Positions 43,129 through 51,823 of a stretch of DNA of 64,000 nucleotides are shown in pieces (within the stretch, counting starts at the first letter, position 1; each line of letters starts with the position of its first letter). The notes beneath the pieces were generated by a model. That model did not search any database and was not told where the DNA came from. It saw only the letters and a list, made by a program, of their open reading frames with translations. The translations under genes were made by a program, and so were the position numbers. The stretch is from an uncultured Eubacterium sp. (GTDB lineage: Bacteria > Bacillota > Clostridia > Lachnospirales > Lachnospiraceae): NCBI GenBank assembly GCA_910583555.1, contig CAJTXO010000002.1, positions 33,006 through 97,005 on the forward strand, in the 5' to 3' direction.

Positions 43129-44652
43129 ATGATACAGATTACGATAAAAGACCAGGAATTTTCCTATGATTTGACAGCGCTTGCCCAGGCTTTTTTCCCG
43201 GAGAAGAAATGTGTCGTCCGGGAGGAAGAGGTGTGGCGCGGCCGGGACGGCTATACGGTGTGCTGGGAGATCGACGGTGAGAGGGCATTTGAGCATTTTG
43301 AGCCGTCGCCTTATACGAGAAACACCGTCAAGCGGAAGGTGTATGATCTCCTGAGCCGTTATTTAGAAAAAGAACTGCCCTGGGGGACTCTGACCGGCGT
43401 CCGGCCGGCGAAGATCCCGCTGCGCATGCTGACGGAGGGCACGCCGGAGGAAGAGATCGACCGCATTCTGCGGGAGGAGTACCGGTGCAGCCGGGGGAAG
43501 TCGGCGCTCGTGTTAGACGTGGCGAAGCGTGAATACGCCATTACGAGCGGGATCGATCATGAAAACAGCTTCTGTCTCTACATCGGCATCCCGTTTTGCC
43601 CGAGCATTTGCGCGTATTGTTCCTTTTCTTCGTATCCGGCGGGGAAATATGAGAAATGGATGGATGCGTATCTGGACGCGCTCGAGCAGGAACTATCTTA
43701 TGCGGCGAAGACGTTTGCCGGAAAGAAGCTGCAGGCGGTCTATATCGGCGGCGGTACGCCGACCGCGCTGCGAGATCTGGCGTTTGCCAGGCTGCTTGAC
43801 ATGGTTGACCGCTATCTGCCGATGGAGGACGTGTCGGAGTATACGGTCGAGGCCGGGCGGCCGGACAGTATATCGGAGGAAAAGCTCCAGGGCATGAAAG
43901 CGCACCGGGTTTCCCGCATTTCCATCAACCCGCAGAGCATGAAACAGCGCACGCTCGATCTGCTCGGGAGGAAGCATTCGGTCGAGGATGTGAAACGTGT
44001 CTACGCGAGGGCGAGGGAACTCGGCTTTGATAATATCAATATGGATCTGATCGTGGGCCTGCCCGAAGAGACGCCGGCGGATTTTAAGCGGACACTCGAG
44101 GAAATCGTCCGTATGGAACCGGACAGTGTTACCGTCCACACGCTCGTGATCAAGCGGGCGTCGCAGATGCGCCGGGAGCAGATGGAGCAGGGTGGCCGGA
44201 GGAAAGAGGGCCGACGCACGGAGGCGGGGCAGAAGGAAGAGCGCTGCGCCGGAATGATACAGGAAGAAAACCGCTGCAACGAGACGATGCGGGAAGAAAA
44301 CCATTACATTCAGGCGATGCAGGATGAGGCGGGGGCGTTTTTGCGGGAGCACGGTTACGGGCCGTATTATATGTACCGTCAGAAGAACAAGGCACTGACG
44401 ACGCGGAATACGAACCAGGAAAACGTGGCCTACGCGAAACCGGGAAAAGAATGCCTGTATAATATCGTGATGATGGAGGAACTCGAAACAGTTCTGGCGC
44501 TCGGAAGCGGCGGTTCCACCAAGATCGTGTTCCACGGGGAGAACCGGTTGGAACGGGTGGAAAATGTAAAAAATGTAGAACAGTATATCGAGCGCATAGA
44601 TGAGATGATCCGGCGGAAACAGAAGTTTCTGCCTGTAAATATGGAGGTATGA
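43129..44652 (+). CDS. hemZ: Oxygen-independent coproporphyrinogen III oxidase-like radical SAM protein HemZ
   Basis: A radical SAM enzyme of the anaerobic coproporphyrinogen dehydrogenase family, 507 residues. The cluster motif is FCPSICAYCSFSS near 160; supporting blocks are YIGGGTPTAL, EYTVEAGRPDSI, RISINPQSM and DNINMDLIVGLPEE. An N-terminal domain of about 150 residues (LPWGTLTGVRPAKIPLRML) is characteristic of HemZ. Between VHTLVIKRASQMRRE and GYGPYYMYRQKN lies an unusual Arg/Glu/Gly/Gln-rich stretch of about 45 residues (about 355-400). ATG 43129 follows AAGG by five bases and gives the usual IQITIKDQEF start; ATG 43117 is an alternative. The stop TGA is two bases before the hisS start. 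Role: haem synthesis or a related step without oxygen. Confidence 0.93.
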   Translation: MIQITIKDQEFSYDLTALAQAFFPEKKCVVREEEVWRGRDGYTVCWEIDGERAFEHFEPSPYTRNTVKRKVYDLLSRYLEKELPWGTLTGVRPAKIPLRMLTEGTPEEEIDRILREEYRCSRGKSALVLDVAKREYAITSGIDHENSFCLYIGIPFCPSICAYCSFSSYPAGKYEKWMDAYLDALEQELSYAAKTFAGKKLQAVYIGGGTPTALRDLAFARLLDMVDRYLPMEDVSEYTVEAGRPDSISEEKLQGMKAHRVSRISINPQSMKQRTLDLLGRKHSVEDVKRVYARARELGFDNINMDLIVGLPEETPADFKRTLEEIVRMEPDSVTVHTLVIKRASQMRREQMEQGGRRKEGRRTEAGQKEERCAGMIQEENRCNETMREENHYIQAMQDEAGAFLREHGYGPYYMYRQKNKALTTRNTNQENVAYAKPGKECLYNIVMMEELETVLALGSGGSTKIVFHGENRLERVENVKNVEQYIERIDEMIRRKQKFLPVNMEV

Positions 44653-44653
44653 G

Positions 44654-45901
44654 ATGGCACTGAAAAAGAAACCGGTCACGGGGATGAAAGATATTCTCCC
44701 GAAAGAGATGGAGATTCGTGACTATGTGATCGGACTGATCAAAGAAACGTATGGCATGTTTGGTTTTTCATCGATTGAGACGCCCTGTGTCGAGCACATT
44801 GAGAGTTTGACGAACAAGCAGGGTGGAGAAAATGAAAAACTGATCTTTAAGATTTTGAAGCGGGGGGAAAAGCTGAAACTCGATACGGCGGAATGTGAGG
44901 CGGATCTCGTGGACAGCGGGCTCCGGTATGATCTCACGGTACCGCTCTCCCGCTATTACGCGAATAACGCCAATGAGCTGGGAGCGCCGTTTAAAGCGCT
45001 GCAGATGGGAAATGTCTGGCGGGCTGACCGCCCGCAGCGCGGACGTTTCCGCCAGTTTATGCAGTGTGATATCGATATTTTGGGCGAGCCTTCGATCCTG
45101 GCAGAGATCGAACTGATCCAGGCGACGACGACACTGCTCGGAAAGCTTGGATTCCAGAAGTTTACGATCCGCATCAACAACCGCAAGCTTCTAAAAGCGA
45201 TGGCCGCTTACTGCGGGTTTGCCGAGGCCGCCTATGACAATGTGTTCATTACGCTCGATAAGATGGATAAGATCGGCATGGACGGCGTGGAAGAAGAACT
45301 GTTAGGTGCCGGATACGAAAAAGAGGCGGTGGAGAAATGCCTGTCCTTTTTCCAAACGGTCGGCAGCGACGTCGAGGGTATCCGCTACGCCAAAGAACTG
45401 CTGGGCGATCATCTGGAAGAGGGGACCGCAGAGGATCTGGAGACGATCTTTTCGATGGTAGAGGATATCAAGACAGCGGATTTTAACATGAAATTTGATC
45501 CGACGCTCGTCCGCGGTATGGGATACTATACGGGGCCGATCTTCGAGATCGCGATGGATGAGTTCGGCGGATCGGTCGGCGGCGGCGGACGTTACGATGA
45601 GATGATCGGAAAATTCACGGGCAGCGATACGTGCGCGTGCGGATTTTCCATTGGATTTGAGAGGATCGTGATGCTTCTTTTGGAGCGGGATTTTGAAGTG
45701 CCGTCGGCGGCGGGGAAAAAGGCTTTTCTCGTCGATAAGAAGGCATCCCCCGAGCGGCTGCGGGAAGTGCTTGCGCTGGCAGCGAAAGAGAGGGATGCCG
45801 GATATAAGGTGAGTATAAACGTGATGAAGAAAAATAAGAAATTCCAGAAGGAGCAGCTGGCAAAAGACGGATATGAGGATATTAAGGAGTTTTTTGCCTG
45901 A
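44654..45901 (+). CDS. hisS: Histidyl-tRNA synthetase
   Basis: Class II synthetase of 415 residues. Motif 1 region GMKDILPKEMEIRDYVIG; motif 2 GNVWRADRPQRGRFRQFMQCDIDILG; HisA loop LVRGMGYYTGPIFEI; motif 3 GFSIGFERIVMLL with arginine. The C-terminal anticodon-binding domain (about 330-415) is present but short. ATG 44654 is preceded by GGAGG that lies within the last codons of hemZ. aspS follows 37 bases later, the typical hisS-aspS pair. No T-box leader, because the gene is internal to an operon. Confidence 0.97.
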   Translation: MALKKKPVTGMKDILPKEMEIRDYVIGLIKETYGMFGFSSIETPCVEHIESLTNKQGGENEKLIFKILKRGEKLKLDTAECEADLVDSGLRYDLTVPLSRYYANNANELGAPFKALQMGNVWRADRPQRGRFRQFMQCDIDILGEPSILAEIELIQATTTLLGKLGFQKFTIRINNRKLLKAMAAYCGFAEAAYDNVFITLDKMDKIGMDGVEEELLGAGYEKEAVEKCLSFFQTVGSDVEGIRYAKELLGDHLEEGTAEDLETIFSMVEDIKTADFNMKFDPTLVRGMGYYTGPIFEIAMDEFGGSVGGGGRYDEMIGKFTGSDTCACGFSIGFERIVMLLLERDFEVPSAAGKKAFLVDKKASPERLREVLALAAKERDAGYKVSINVMKKNKKFQKEQLAKDGYEDIKEFFA

Positions 45902-45938
45902 AAAAGACGCAAAACACATGCGCAGAAAAGAGGATAAG

Positions 45939-47741
45939 ATGGCAGAATCAATGAAGGGCCTGCGGCGGACATGCCGGTGTGCGGAGCTGACAAAAGAGCA
46001 CATCGGGCAGACTGTGACCGTGATGGGCTGGGTACAGAAGAGCAGAAATAAGGGCGGTATCATTTTCGTGGATCTCCGCGACCGCACGGGGATCATACAG
46101 CTGATTTTTGAGCAGGGGGAGACGGCAGAAGAGGCGTTTGAAAAGGCGGCGAAACTGCGCGCGGAGTTTGTTGTGGCCGTGACTGGTACGGTGGAGCACC
46201 GTTCGGGAGCCGTAAATGAAAATCTGCTGACCGGATCGATCGAGGTGCGGGCGAAGGAGATCCGCATTCTCTCGGAGTCGGAGACACCCCCGTTTCCGAT
46301 CGAGGAGGACAGCCGCACGAAAGATGACATCCGGCTTCACTATCGTTTTTTGGATCTGAGACGTCCGGATCTGCAGCGAAATCTCATGATGCGCAGCCGG
46401 GTCGCGATGCTGGTCAGGCAGTTTCTGGCAGAAGAAGGTTTTTTGGAGATCGAGACGCCGATGCTGACGAAGAGTACACCGGAGGGAGCCAGGGATTATC
46501 TCGTGCCGAGCCGCGTGCACCCGGGCAGTTTTTACGCGCTCCCGCAGTCGCCGCAGTTGTTTAAGCAGCTTTTGATGTGTTCCGGGTACGACCGGTATTT
46601 CCAGATCACAAAATGTTTCCGCGACGAGGATCTGCGCGCTGACCGGCAGCCGGAGTTTACGCAGATCGATATGGAGCTTTCGTTTGTAGACGAAGATGAT
46701 GTGATCAATGTGAATGAGCGCCTGTTGAAGAAGTTGTGGAAAGAGGTGCTCGGGCAGGAACTTACGCTGCCATTTCCGCGTATGACCTGGCAGGAAGCGA
46801 TGGACCGTTTCGGTTCGGATAAGCCGGATACGCGGTTTGGCATGGAACTTTGTGATGTGACGGAGCTCGTTCGGGACTGTGGGTTCGGCGTGTTTACCGG
46901 CGCGGTTTCGGCGGGTGGTTCCGTGCGGGGCATCAACGCGAAAGGGCAGGGAGCGATGCCGCGCAAGAAGATTGATAAACTTGTGGATTTCGCCAAAGAT
47001 TTTGGGGCAAAGGGACTGGCCTATGTGAGCATTCAGCCGGATGGAAGCCTGAAATCTTCGTTCGCGAAATTTATGACGGAGGACGAGCTTCAGGCGCTCG
47101 TAGAGGCGATGGACGGCGAGCCGGGCGATCTGCTTTTGTTTGCCGCTGATAAGGATAAGGTCGTGTACGATGTACTGGGGAACCTGCGCCTGGAACTGGC
47201 GAGGCAGCTGGAGCTTCTCGATAAAAATACCTATCATTTTCTGTGGGTCACGGAATTTCCGCTTTTGGAGTACAACGAGGATCTCGGGCGCTACCAGGCG
47301 ATGCACCACCCGTTTACGATGCCGATGGAGGAGGACCTTCCGCTGATCGATCAGGAGCCGGGAAAGGTGCGGGCGAGAGCGTACGATATCGTGCTGAACG
47401 GTACGGAACTCGGCGGGGGATCGGTGCGTATCCACCAGAATGATATACAGGAGAAAATGTTTGAGTGCCTCGGCTTTACGAAGGAAGCGGCTAAAGAGCA
47501 GTTTGGCTTCCTGCTGCGCGCGTTTGAGTACGGCGTGCCGCCGCATGCGGGGCTTGCCTACGGGTTTGACCGCCTCGTTATGCTGATGGCAAAAGAGGAT
47601 AACATCCGCGAAGTGATCGCGTTCCCGAAAGTGAAAGACGCGTCTTGTCCGCTGACGGCGGCCCCGGATGTGGTAGACGAAAAACAGCTGGAGGAACTTT
47701 GTATCGAGGTAAAAAAGGAAGAGATAGAAAAGGAGGATTGA
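45939..47741 (+). CDS. aspS: Aspartyl-tRNA synthetase, bacterial type
   Basis: 600 residues with the bacterial layout: N-terminal OB anticodon-binding domain (VTVMGWVQKSRNKGGIIFVDLRDRTGIIQ), class II catalytic core with motif 2 (FRDEDLRADRQPEFTQIDMELSF), the inserted GAD domain (about 290-420) and motif 3 (GLAYGFDRLVMLM). ATG 45939 follows AGAGG by about five bases and gives AESMKGLRRTCRC; earlier in-frame starts overlap hisS. The galM start follows by three bases. A long antisense frame exists opposite this gene but has no coding character. Confidence 0.97.
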   Translation: MAESMKGLRRTCRCAELTKEHIGQTVTVMGWVQKSRNKGGIIFVDLRDRTGIIQLIFEQGETAEEAFEKAAKLRAEFVVAVTGTVEHRSGAVNENLLTGSIEVRAKEIRILSESETPPFPIEEDSRTKDDIRLHYRFLDLRRPDLQRNLMMRSRVAMLVRQFLAEEGFLEIETPMLTKSTPEGARDYLVPSRVHPGSFYALPQSPQLFKQLLMCSGYDRYFQITKCFRDEDLRADRQPEFTQIDMELSFVDEDDVINVNERLLKKLWKEVLGQELTLPFPRMTWQEAMDRFGSDKPDTRFGMELCDVTELVRDCGFGVFTGAVSAGGSVRGINAKGQGAMPRKKIDKLVDFAKDFGAKGLAYVSIQPDGSLKSSFAKFMTEDELQALVEAMDGEPGDLLLFAADKDKVVYDVLGNLRLELARQLELLDKNTYHFLWVTEFPLLEYNEDLGRYQAMHHPFTMPMEEDLPLIDQEPGKVRARAYDIVLNGTELGGGSVRIHQNDIQEKMFECLGFTKEAAKEQFGFLLRAFEYGVPPHAGLAYGFDRLVMLMAKEDNIREVIAFPKVKDASCPLTAAPDVVDEKQLEELCIEVKKEEIEKED

Positions 47742-47744
47742 ATC

Positions 47745-48782
47745 GTGAGTGTGCAGGCAAAACAATTTGGAACGACGAAGAATGGGGAAGAAGTGACGTG
47801 TTACACGCTGGAGAACAAAAATGGCATGAAGGCCGAATTCATTGATTACGGCGCGATCATCGTATCGCTGTTCGTGCCGGACAAGGACGGCAAGCTGGAC
47901 GATGTGGTGCTTGGATATGATGATGTGGCCGCCTATGAGGCAAACGGCTGTTTCTTTGGCGCCCTGATCGGCAGGCATGGAAACCGGATCGGCGGCGCGT
48001 CATTTGAATTAAATGGCGTCACCTATGAACTTGAAAAAAATGACGGTGAAAATAATCTGCACGGCGGTACGCCGGGCTATCACAAATTGATGTATCAGGT
48101 GGAGACGAGCGATGACAGCGTGACATTTTCCCGCACGAGTCCGCATATGGAACAGGGGTATCCCGGAAATCTCGACCTTAGCGTGACCTATACGCTGACG
48201 GACGACAATGAACTGAAGATCACGTATACGGCAAAATCGGATCAGGACACACTGTGCAATATGACGAACCATTCTTATTTTAATCTGAAAGGGCATGATG
48301 GCGGAGAGATCACGGATCACAACGTATGGATCAAGGCAAATGGCTTTACCGAGACGAGCGACGATCTGATCCCGAATGGAACGATCGTGGATGTGACGGG
48401 AACGCCGATGGATTTCCGAACGAAAAAGGCGATCGGCGACGATATCGGGGCCGATTACAAGCCACTCGTGATCGCCGGCGGTTATGACCACAATTACGCG
48501 CTGGATAAAAAATCCGGTGTGCTGGAAAAAGTAGCGGAGCTTTCAGAGGATTGTTCCGGGCGCACGATGGAAGTCTATACCGATCTTCCGGGCATGCAGC
48601 TCTACACGGGCAATTTTATCGAAAAAGAGAATGGTAAAGGTGGAACCGTTTACACGAAGAGGAACGGCGTGTGCTTCGAGACGCAGTTTTTCCCAAATTC
48701 CATCCATGTGCCATCCTTTGATTCCTGCGTGTTAAAAGCCGGAGAGACATTTACGTCGACGACGATCTACCGATTCTGCTAA
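47745..48782 (+). CDS. galM: Aldose 1-epimerase (galactose mutarotase)
   Basis: Interconverts alpha and beta anomers of hexoses. 345 residues, full length. The start is GTG 47745, eight bases after AAGGAGG. Motifs: IDYGAIIVSLFVPDKDG, GALIGRHGNRIGGASF (substrate Asn/Arg), NLHGGTPGYHKLMY with the catalytic histidine region, NMTNHSYFNLKGH, GYDHNYALDK, MQLYTGNFIE and the catalytic glutamate in CFETQFFPNS. It is joined to aspS with only three bases between and may be the last gene of the relA operon. The partners galK, galT and galE are not here. Confidence 0.95.
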   Translation: MSVQAKQFGTTKNGEEVTCYTLENKNGMKAEFIDYGAIIVSLFVPDKDGKLDDVVLGYDDVAAYEANGCFFGALIGRHGNRIGGASFELNGVTYELEKNDGENNLHGGTPGYHKLMYQVETSDDSVTFSRTSPHMEQGYPGNLDLSVTYTLTDDNELKITYTAKSDQDTLCNMTNHSYFNLKGHDGGEITDHNVWIKANGFTETSDDLIPNGTIVDVTGTPMDFRTKKAIGDDIGADYKPLVIAGGYDHNYALDKKSGVLEKVAELSEDCSGRTMEVYTDLPGMQLYTGNFIEKENGKGGTVYTKRNGVCFETQFFPNSIHVPSFDSCVLKAGETFTSTTIYRFC

Positions 48783-48925
48783 CAGGCACGCGATCCGTTT
48801 CTTTGATGAAAGGAGAGCGAAGTGTACACCGTCCGGGGCCGAAAAAATTTTCTTCCCTTGGTATAACCGAACAAGGTATCGGCGAATACTATAAGGATAA
48901 GGATAAAAACCGAAGGAGAAAAAAT

Positions 48926-49351
48926 GTGAATAGTGTTCTGGGGAAATTGATCCAAAAGGAATTTGGGAGAAATAAATATAAAGCTTACTGTAATAAGTTA
49001 GACCGGAAAGAGTGTATGGACATTTTCTGCGATATTTACCTCGATCTCAACCAGAGTTCCGAGGAGTATCTCAGCGACAGACTCCTGAATCTCTTACGGA
49101 CCGTCCAACTTTCCGTTAAGATCAGCCAGATCTTCTTTTATATCACGGCAGGATTTGTCGTCGGTATCCTGGCGCTGACGCTGATGCCGGCGATGCTTGA
49201 GGTGAAAGTGACGGCGATGGGCATTTTGATGGTGCTGTATTTGTTCAAGCTGACGGAGTATGTGACAAACCGCTACTGTGACCGGGATGTCCGGCTTGTT
49301 CTCATTTATAAGACGGCGTTATTTCACTTGTTGTCGGAGGAAGGGCGGTAA
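48926..49351 (+). CDS. Small protein with two transmembrane helices, unknown function
   Basis: 141 residues. A soluble basic N-terminal part (KLIQKEFGRNKYKAYCNKLDRKECMDIFCDIYLDLNQSSEEYLSDRL) precedes two hydrophobic helices near 70-90 (IFFYITAGFVVGILALTLM) and 95-112 (VTAMGILMVLYLF), then a short tail. I do not recognise a family. The start GTG 48926 has AAGGAG seven bases upstream; the frame is open back to 48803, where residues look unlikely to be coding. It lies between galM and a hemolysin III-type gene. Confidence 0.6.
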   Translation: MNSVLGKLIQKEFGRNKYKAYCNKLDRKECMDIFCDIYLDLNQSSEEYLSDRLLNLLRTVQLSVKISQIFFYITAGFVVGILALTLMPAMLEVKVTAMGILMVLYLFKLTEYVTNRYCDRDVRLVLIYKTALFHLLSEEGR

Positions 49352-49364
49352 TACGGGGAGATGC

Positions 49365-49434
49365 AAGTTTGTGCGCGCACGCCCAAACTTGGTAAGAACT
49401 TTTAGTTCTTTGATGTGCAAAAGACGTGCGCGCA
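49365..49434. other. Nested inverted repeats in the gap before the hemolysin III gene
   Basis: AAGTTTG (49365-49371) pairs with CAAACTT (49384-49390). TGCGCGCACG (49372-49381) pairs with CGTGCGCGCA (49425-49434). AAGAACT (49394-49400) pairs with AGTTCTT (49404-49410). The first two pairings interleave, so they exclude each other. There is no T run after the last arm; GAGGGGA of the next gene follows immediately. Confidence 0.6.
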
Positions 49435-49448
49435 TGAGGGGAATTGTT

Positions 49449-50123
49449 ATGAAACGAACTCGTTTGAAGGACAGGGATCTTCCGTTTTACACACGGGGGG
49501 AAGAAATTTTTAATATGGTCTCCCATATCGTGGGAGGGGCTTTGGCGGTGGCGGCCCTTGTTTTGTGCGTCGTCTGTTCCGCGCTCAAAGGCGATGCGTG
49601 GAGTGTTGTTGCTTCGGCGATTTACGGGGCGACGATGGTCCTGCTCTATACGATGTCTAGCATTTACCACGGATTGACATCGGAAATGGCGAAAAAGGTA
49701 TTTCAAGTCATTGACCACTGCACGATCTATTTTCTCATCGCGGGGACGTATACGCCGATCACGCTGGCGGGGCTTAGGGTAGAGCATCCCGTCGTCGGGT
49801 TTGTCGTGTTTGGCATTGTTTGGGCGTGCTGTTTTACGGCGGCTACATTGACGGCGATCGATCTGGAAAAGTATAAAAAACTGGCGATGATCTGCTATCT
49901 GGGGATGGGATGGTGTATCGTGTTTTTCATCCGGCCGACGATCGAGCTGCTCGGCGTGGGCGGCATGACATTTCTTTTGACGGGCGGCGTGGCCTATACG
50001 ATCGGCGCGGTGCTGTACGGCATCGGGAAACGGAAAAAGTACATGCACTCCCTGTTTCATTTGTTTGTCATCGCGGGGAGCGTGCTTCACTTTTTCATGA
50101 TCCTGTTTTATGTGATCTTATGA
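49449..50123 (+). CDS. Hemolysin III / PAQR-family membrane protein
   Basis: 224 residues with seven predicted transmembrane helices. Family signatures: YTRGEEIFNMVSHIVGGALA at the N-terminus, SSIYHGL in TM3, the DHCTIYFLIAGTYTPITL stretch, and the metal-binding HSLFHLFVIAGSVLHF near the end. These histidines form a zinc site in the PAQR superfamily, suggesting an amidase-like (ceramidase-type) hydrolase in the membrane; the old haemolysin name is functional guesswork. ATG 49449 has GAGGGGA eight bases upstream, itself next to the structured gap at 49365-49434. Confidence 0.9.
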   Translation: MKRTRLKDRDLPFYTRGEEIFNMVSHIVGGALAVAALVLCVVCSALKGDAWSVVASAIYGATMVLLYTMSSIYHGLTSEMAKKVFQVIDHCTIYFLIAGTYTPITLAGLRVEHPVVGFVVFGIVWACCFTAATLTAIDLEKYKKLAMICYLGMGWCIVFFIRPTIELLGVGGMTFLLTGGVAYTIGAVLYGIGKRKKYMHSLFHLFVIAGSVLHFFMILFYVIL

Positions 50124-50226
50124 AGCCAGGCGGGAGTTGTGAAACAACGGAGCGATCCGGGGCAATTTGATAGGGGATAACCCCGACATTATTTTGTTGT
50201 GCGCAGGCACAGGAAGGAGTAACGAG

Positions 50227-51399
50227 ATGGTAGTAGAGCCAAAAGTAAAAGGATTTATCTGTACGACGGCACATCCGAAAGGCTGTGAGGAGAGTGTCCG
50301 CAGACAGATCGAGTGTACGAAACAGTTCAGGGAGGGGGCACAAGTTCCGTCCGAAGTGCCGAAAAAGGTGCTTGTGATCGGATCCTCGACCGGATACGGG
50401 CTGGCCTCCCGGATCGCTGTTACATATGGCTATGGCGCGGACACGATCGGAGTTGCTTTTGAGAAGGAGTCCAATGGAAAGCGTACGGCAACGGCCGGCT
50501 GGTACAACACGGCGGCATTTGAAGCTTTTGCCAAGGAAGATGGCTATTACGCGAAATCGTTTAACGGCGACGGCTTTTCCGCGGAAATGAAGGAGCAGGT
50601 GACCCAGTGTATCAAGGAGGACTTCGGACAGGTCGATATGATCGTTTACAGCATGGCGGCTCCGAGGCGCACAATGCCGGATGGAACGGTCGTTTCGTCT
50701 GTTTTGAAAACCGTCGGCGAACCGTTTACGAATAAGACGATCGACCTGCGGACCAATGAGATCAAAGAAGTGACTGTCCCGGCGGCGAATGACGATGAGA
50801 TCCAGGCGACCGTGCAGGTCATGGGTGGCGAGGACTGGGAGGACTGGATCCGCGCGCTCCACGATGCCGGCGTCATCAAACAGGGCGCTGTCACGCTCGC
50901 TTATTCCTATATCGGGCCGGTTGTGACACATCCGATCTATAAGGAGGGTTCGATCGGGCAGGCGAAGAAACATCTCTATGATACGTCGGTGCAGCTGACG
51001 AAAGAGTTTGCGGATATTGGACTGAAAGCGTATATTTCCGTGAACAAAGCGCTTGTGACGCAGTCGAGCGCCGCTATCCCGATCGTGCCGCTCTATATGT
51101 CCCTGCTTTACCGGGTCATGAAGGAGGCCGGACTGCACGAGGGATGTATCGAGCAGATGGACCGTTTGTTCTTAGATAAATTGACCGGGGATGTGGAGAC
51201 GGATGAAGAAGGCAGGATCCGCATGGATGATTATGAGATGAGGGCGGACGTGCAGAAGAAGATCACGGACGTCTGGGAGGGTATCGACTCGCAGTCGGTT
51301 CAGGAACTTGCGGATATTGAAGGGTTCTGGGATGAGTTTTACCAGATGTTTGGTTTCAGGTATGACAATGTGGATTATACGGAGGATGTGCAGATCTAG
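50227..51399 (+). CDS. fabV: Enoyl reductase of the FabV / trans-2-enoyl-CoA reductase (Ter) family
   Basis: 390 residues, NAD(P)H-dependent. N-terminal VVEPKVKGFICTTAHPKGCEESVRRQI and the Rossmann loop VLVIGSSTGYGLASRIAVTYGYGADTIGV near 50-78 are diagnostic. The extended active-site motif Tyr-x8-Lys is in YSYIGPVVTHPIYKEGSIGQAKKH. It reduces enoyl-ACP in fatty acid synthesis or crotonyl-CoA in butyrate-type fermentation; in Clostridia both are known and sequence alone does not separate them. ATG 50227 lies eight bases after GGAAGGAG. The frame is open to 50167 but without support. Single gene with a terminator downstream. Confidence 0.93.
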   Translation: MVVEPKVKGFICTTAHPKGCEESVRRQIECTKQFREGAQVPSEVPKKVLVIGSSTGYGLASRIAVTYGYGADTIGVAFEKESNGKRTATAGWYNTAAFEAFAKEDGYYAKSFNGDGFSAEMKEQVTQCIKEDFGQVDMIVYSMAAPRRTMPDGTVVSSVLKTVGEPFTNKTIDLRTNEIKEVTVPAANDDEIQATVQVMGGEDWEDWIRALHDAGVIKQGAVTLAYSYIGPVVTHPIYKEGSIGQAKKHLYDTSVQLTKEFADIGLKAYISVNKALVTQSSAAIPIVPLYMSLLYRVMKEAGLHEGCIEQMDRLFLDKLTGDVETDEEGRIRMDDYEMRADVQKKITDVWEGIDSQSVQELADIEGFWDEFYQMFGFRYDNVDYTEDVQI

Positions 51400-51467
51400 G
51401 GACTCTATGGCACAGAAAGCGTTTGCGCGGCAGTAGTGTCTAACAGCGAAAAAAGTATAAAAATAAG

Positions 51468-51507
51468 AACCGCAGTCTTTTGAGAGATCATGGGGGTGCG
51501 GTTTTTT
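51468..51507 (+). terminator. Terminator after fabV
   Basis: AACCGCA (51468-51474) pairs with TGCGGTT (51497-51503), 22-base loop, followed by TTTTT. Between here and the promoter at 51641 I see no gene or other structure. Confidence 0.8.
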
Positions 51508-51640
51508 ATTTCCAGAGACAGGGGAGAATAAGAACGGCAAGCAATTGGATATTACTAGATATTTATCGTTAGAATTAAATCATTCAAGACAAAACGGGAC
51601 AGCCGGGGCAAAGAATCGGGATAAAGAGAAAACTTAGAGG

Positions 51641-51669
51641 TTGACAAAATAATACCGATATGTTACTAT
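51641..51669 (+). promoter_or_regulatory. Promoter of the Rpn-like gene
   Basis: TTGACA (51641-51646), 17-base spacer, TACTAT (51664-51669). The leader of about 150 bases contains a palindromic GAGACCGTCTC (around 51791-51801) and a 47-codon open frame (51671-51814) starting too close to the -10 to be translated normally. Confidence 0.75.
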
Positions 51670-51823
51670 GATGAAAAGCATTACTATTCTTTATATTCTG
51701 TTAGAATTGCTATCCATGATTCATTTCAAAGAACGTCAATGCTTTATTCCAAAAAATCAGAAAAAAGCGGAGAGGTTGTTTGAAAGGAAAAGAGACCGTC
51801 TCTCTGCGGAATAGGGGGACTTT

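Noticed and set aside
45948..47978. A 676-codon open frame on the minus strand opposite aspS and the start of galM
   Set aside because: Composition (many Arg, His, Leu, Gln) is that of the reverse of a coding strand, there is no ribosome binding site, and aspS on the other strand is certain.
51671..51814. A 47-codon open frame in the leader of the Rpn-like gene
   Set aside because: Its ATG begins one base after the -10 box, before or at the likely transcription start, with no ribosome binding site.
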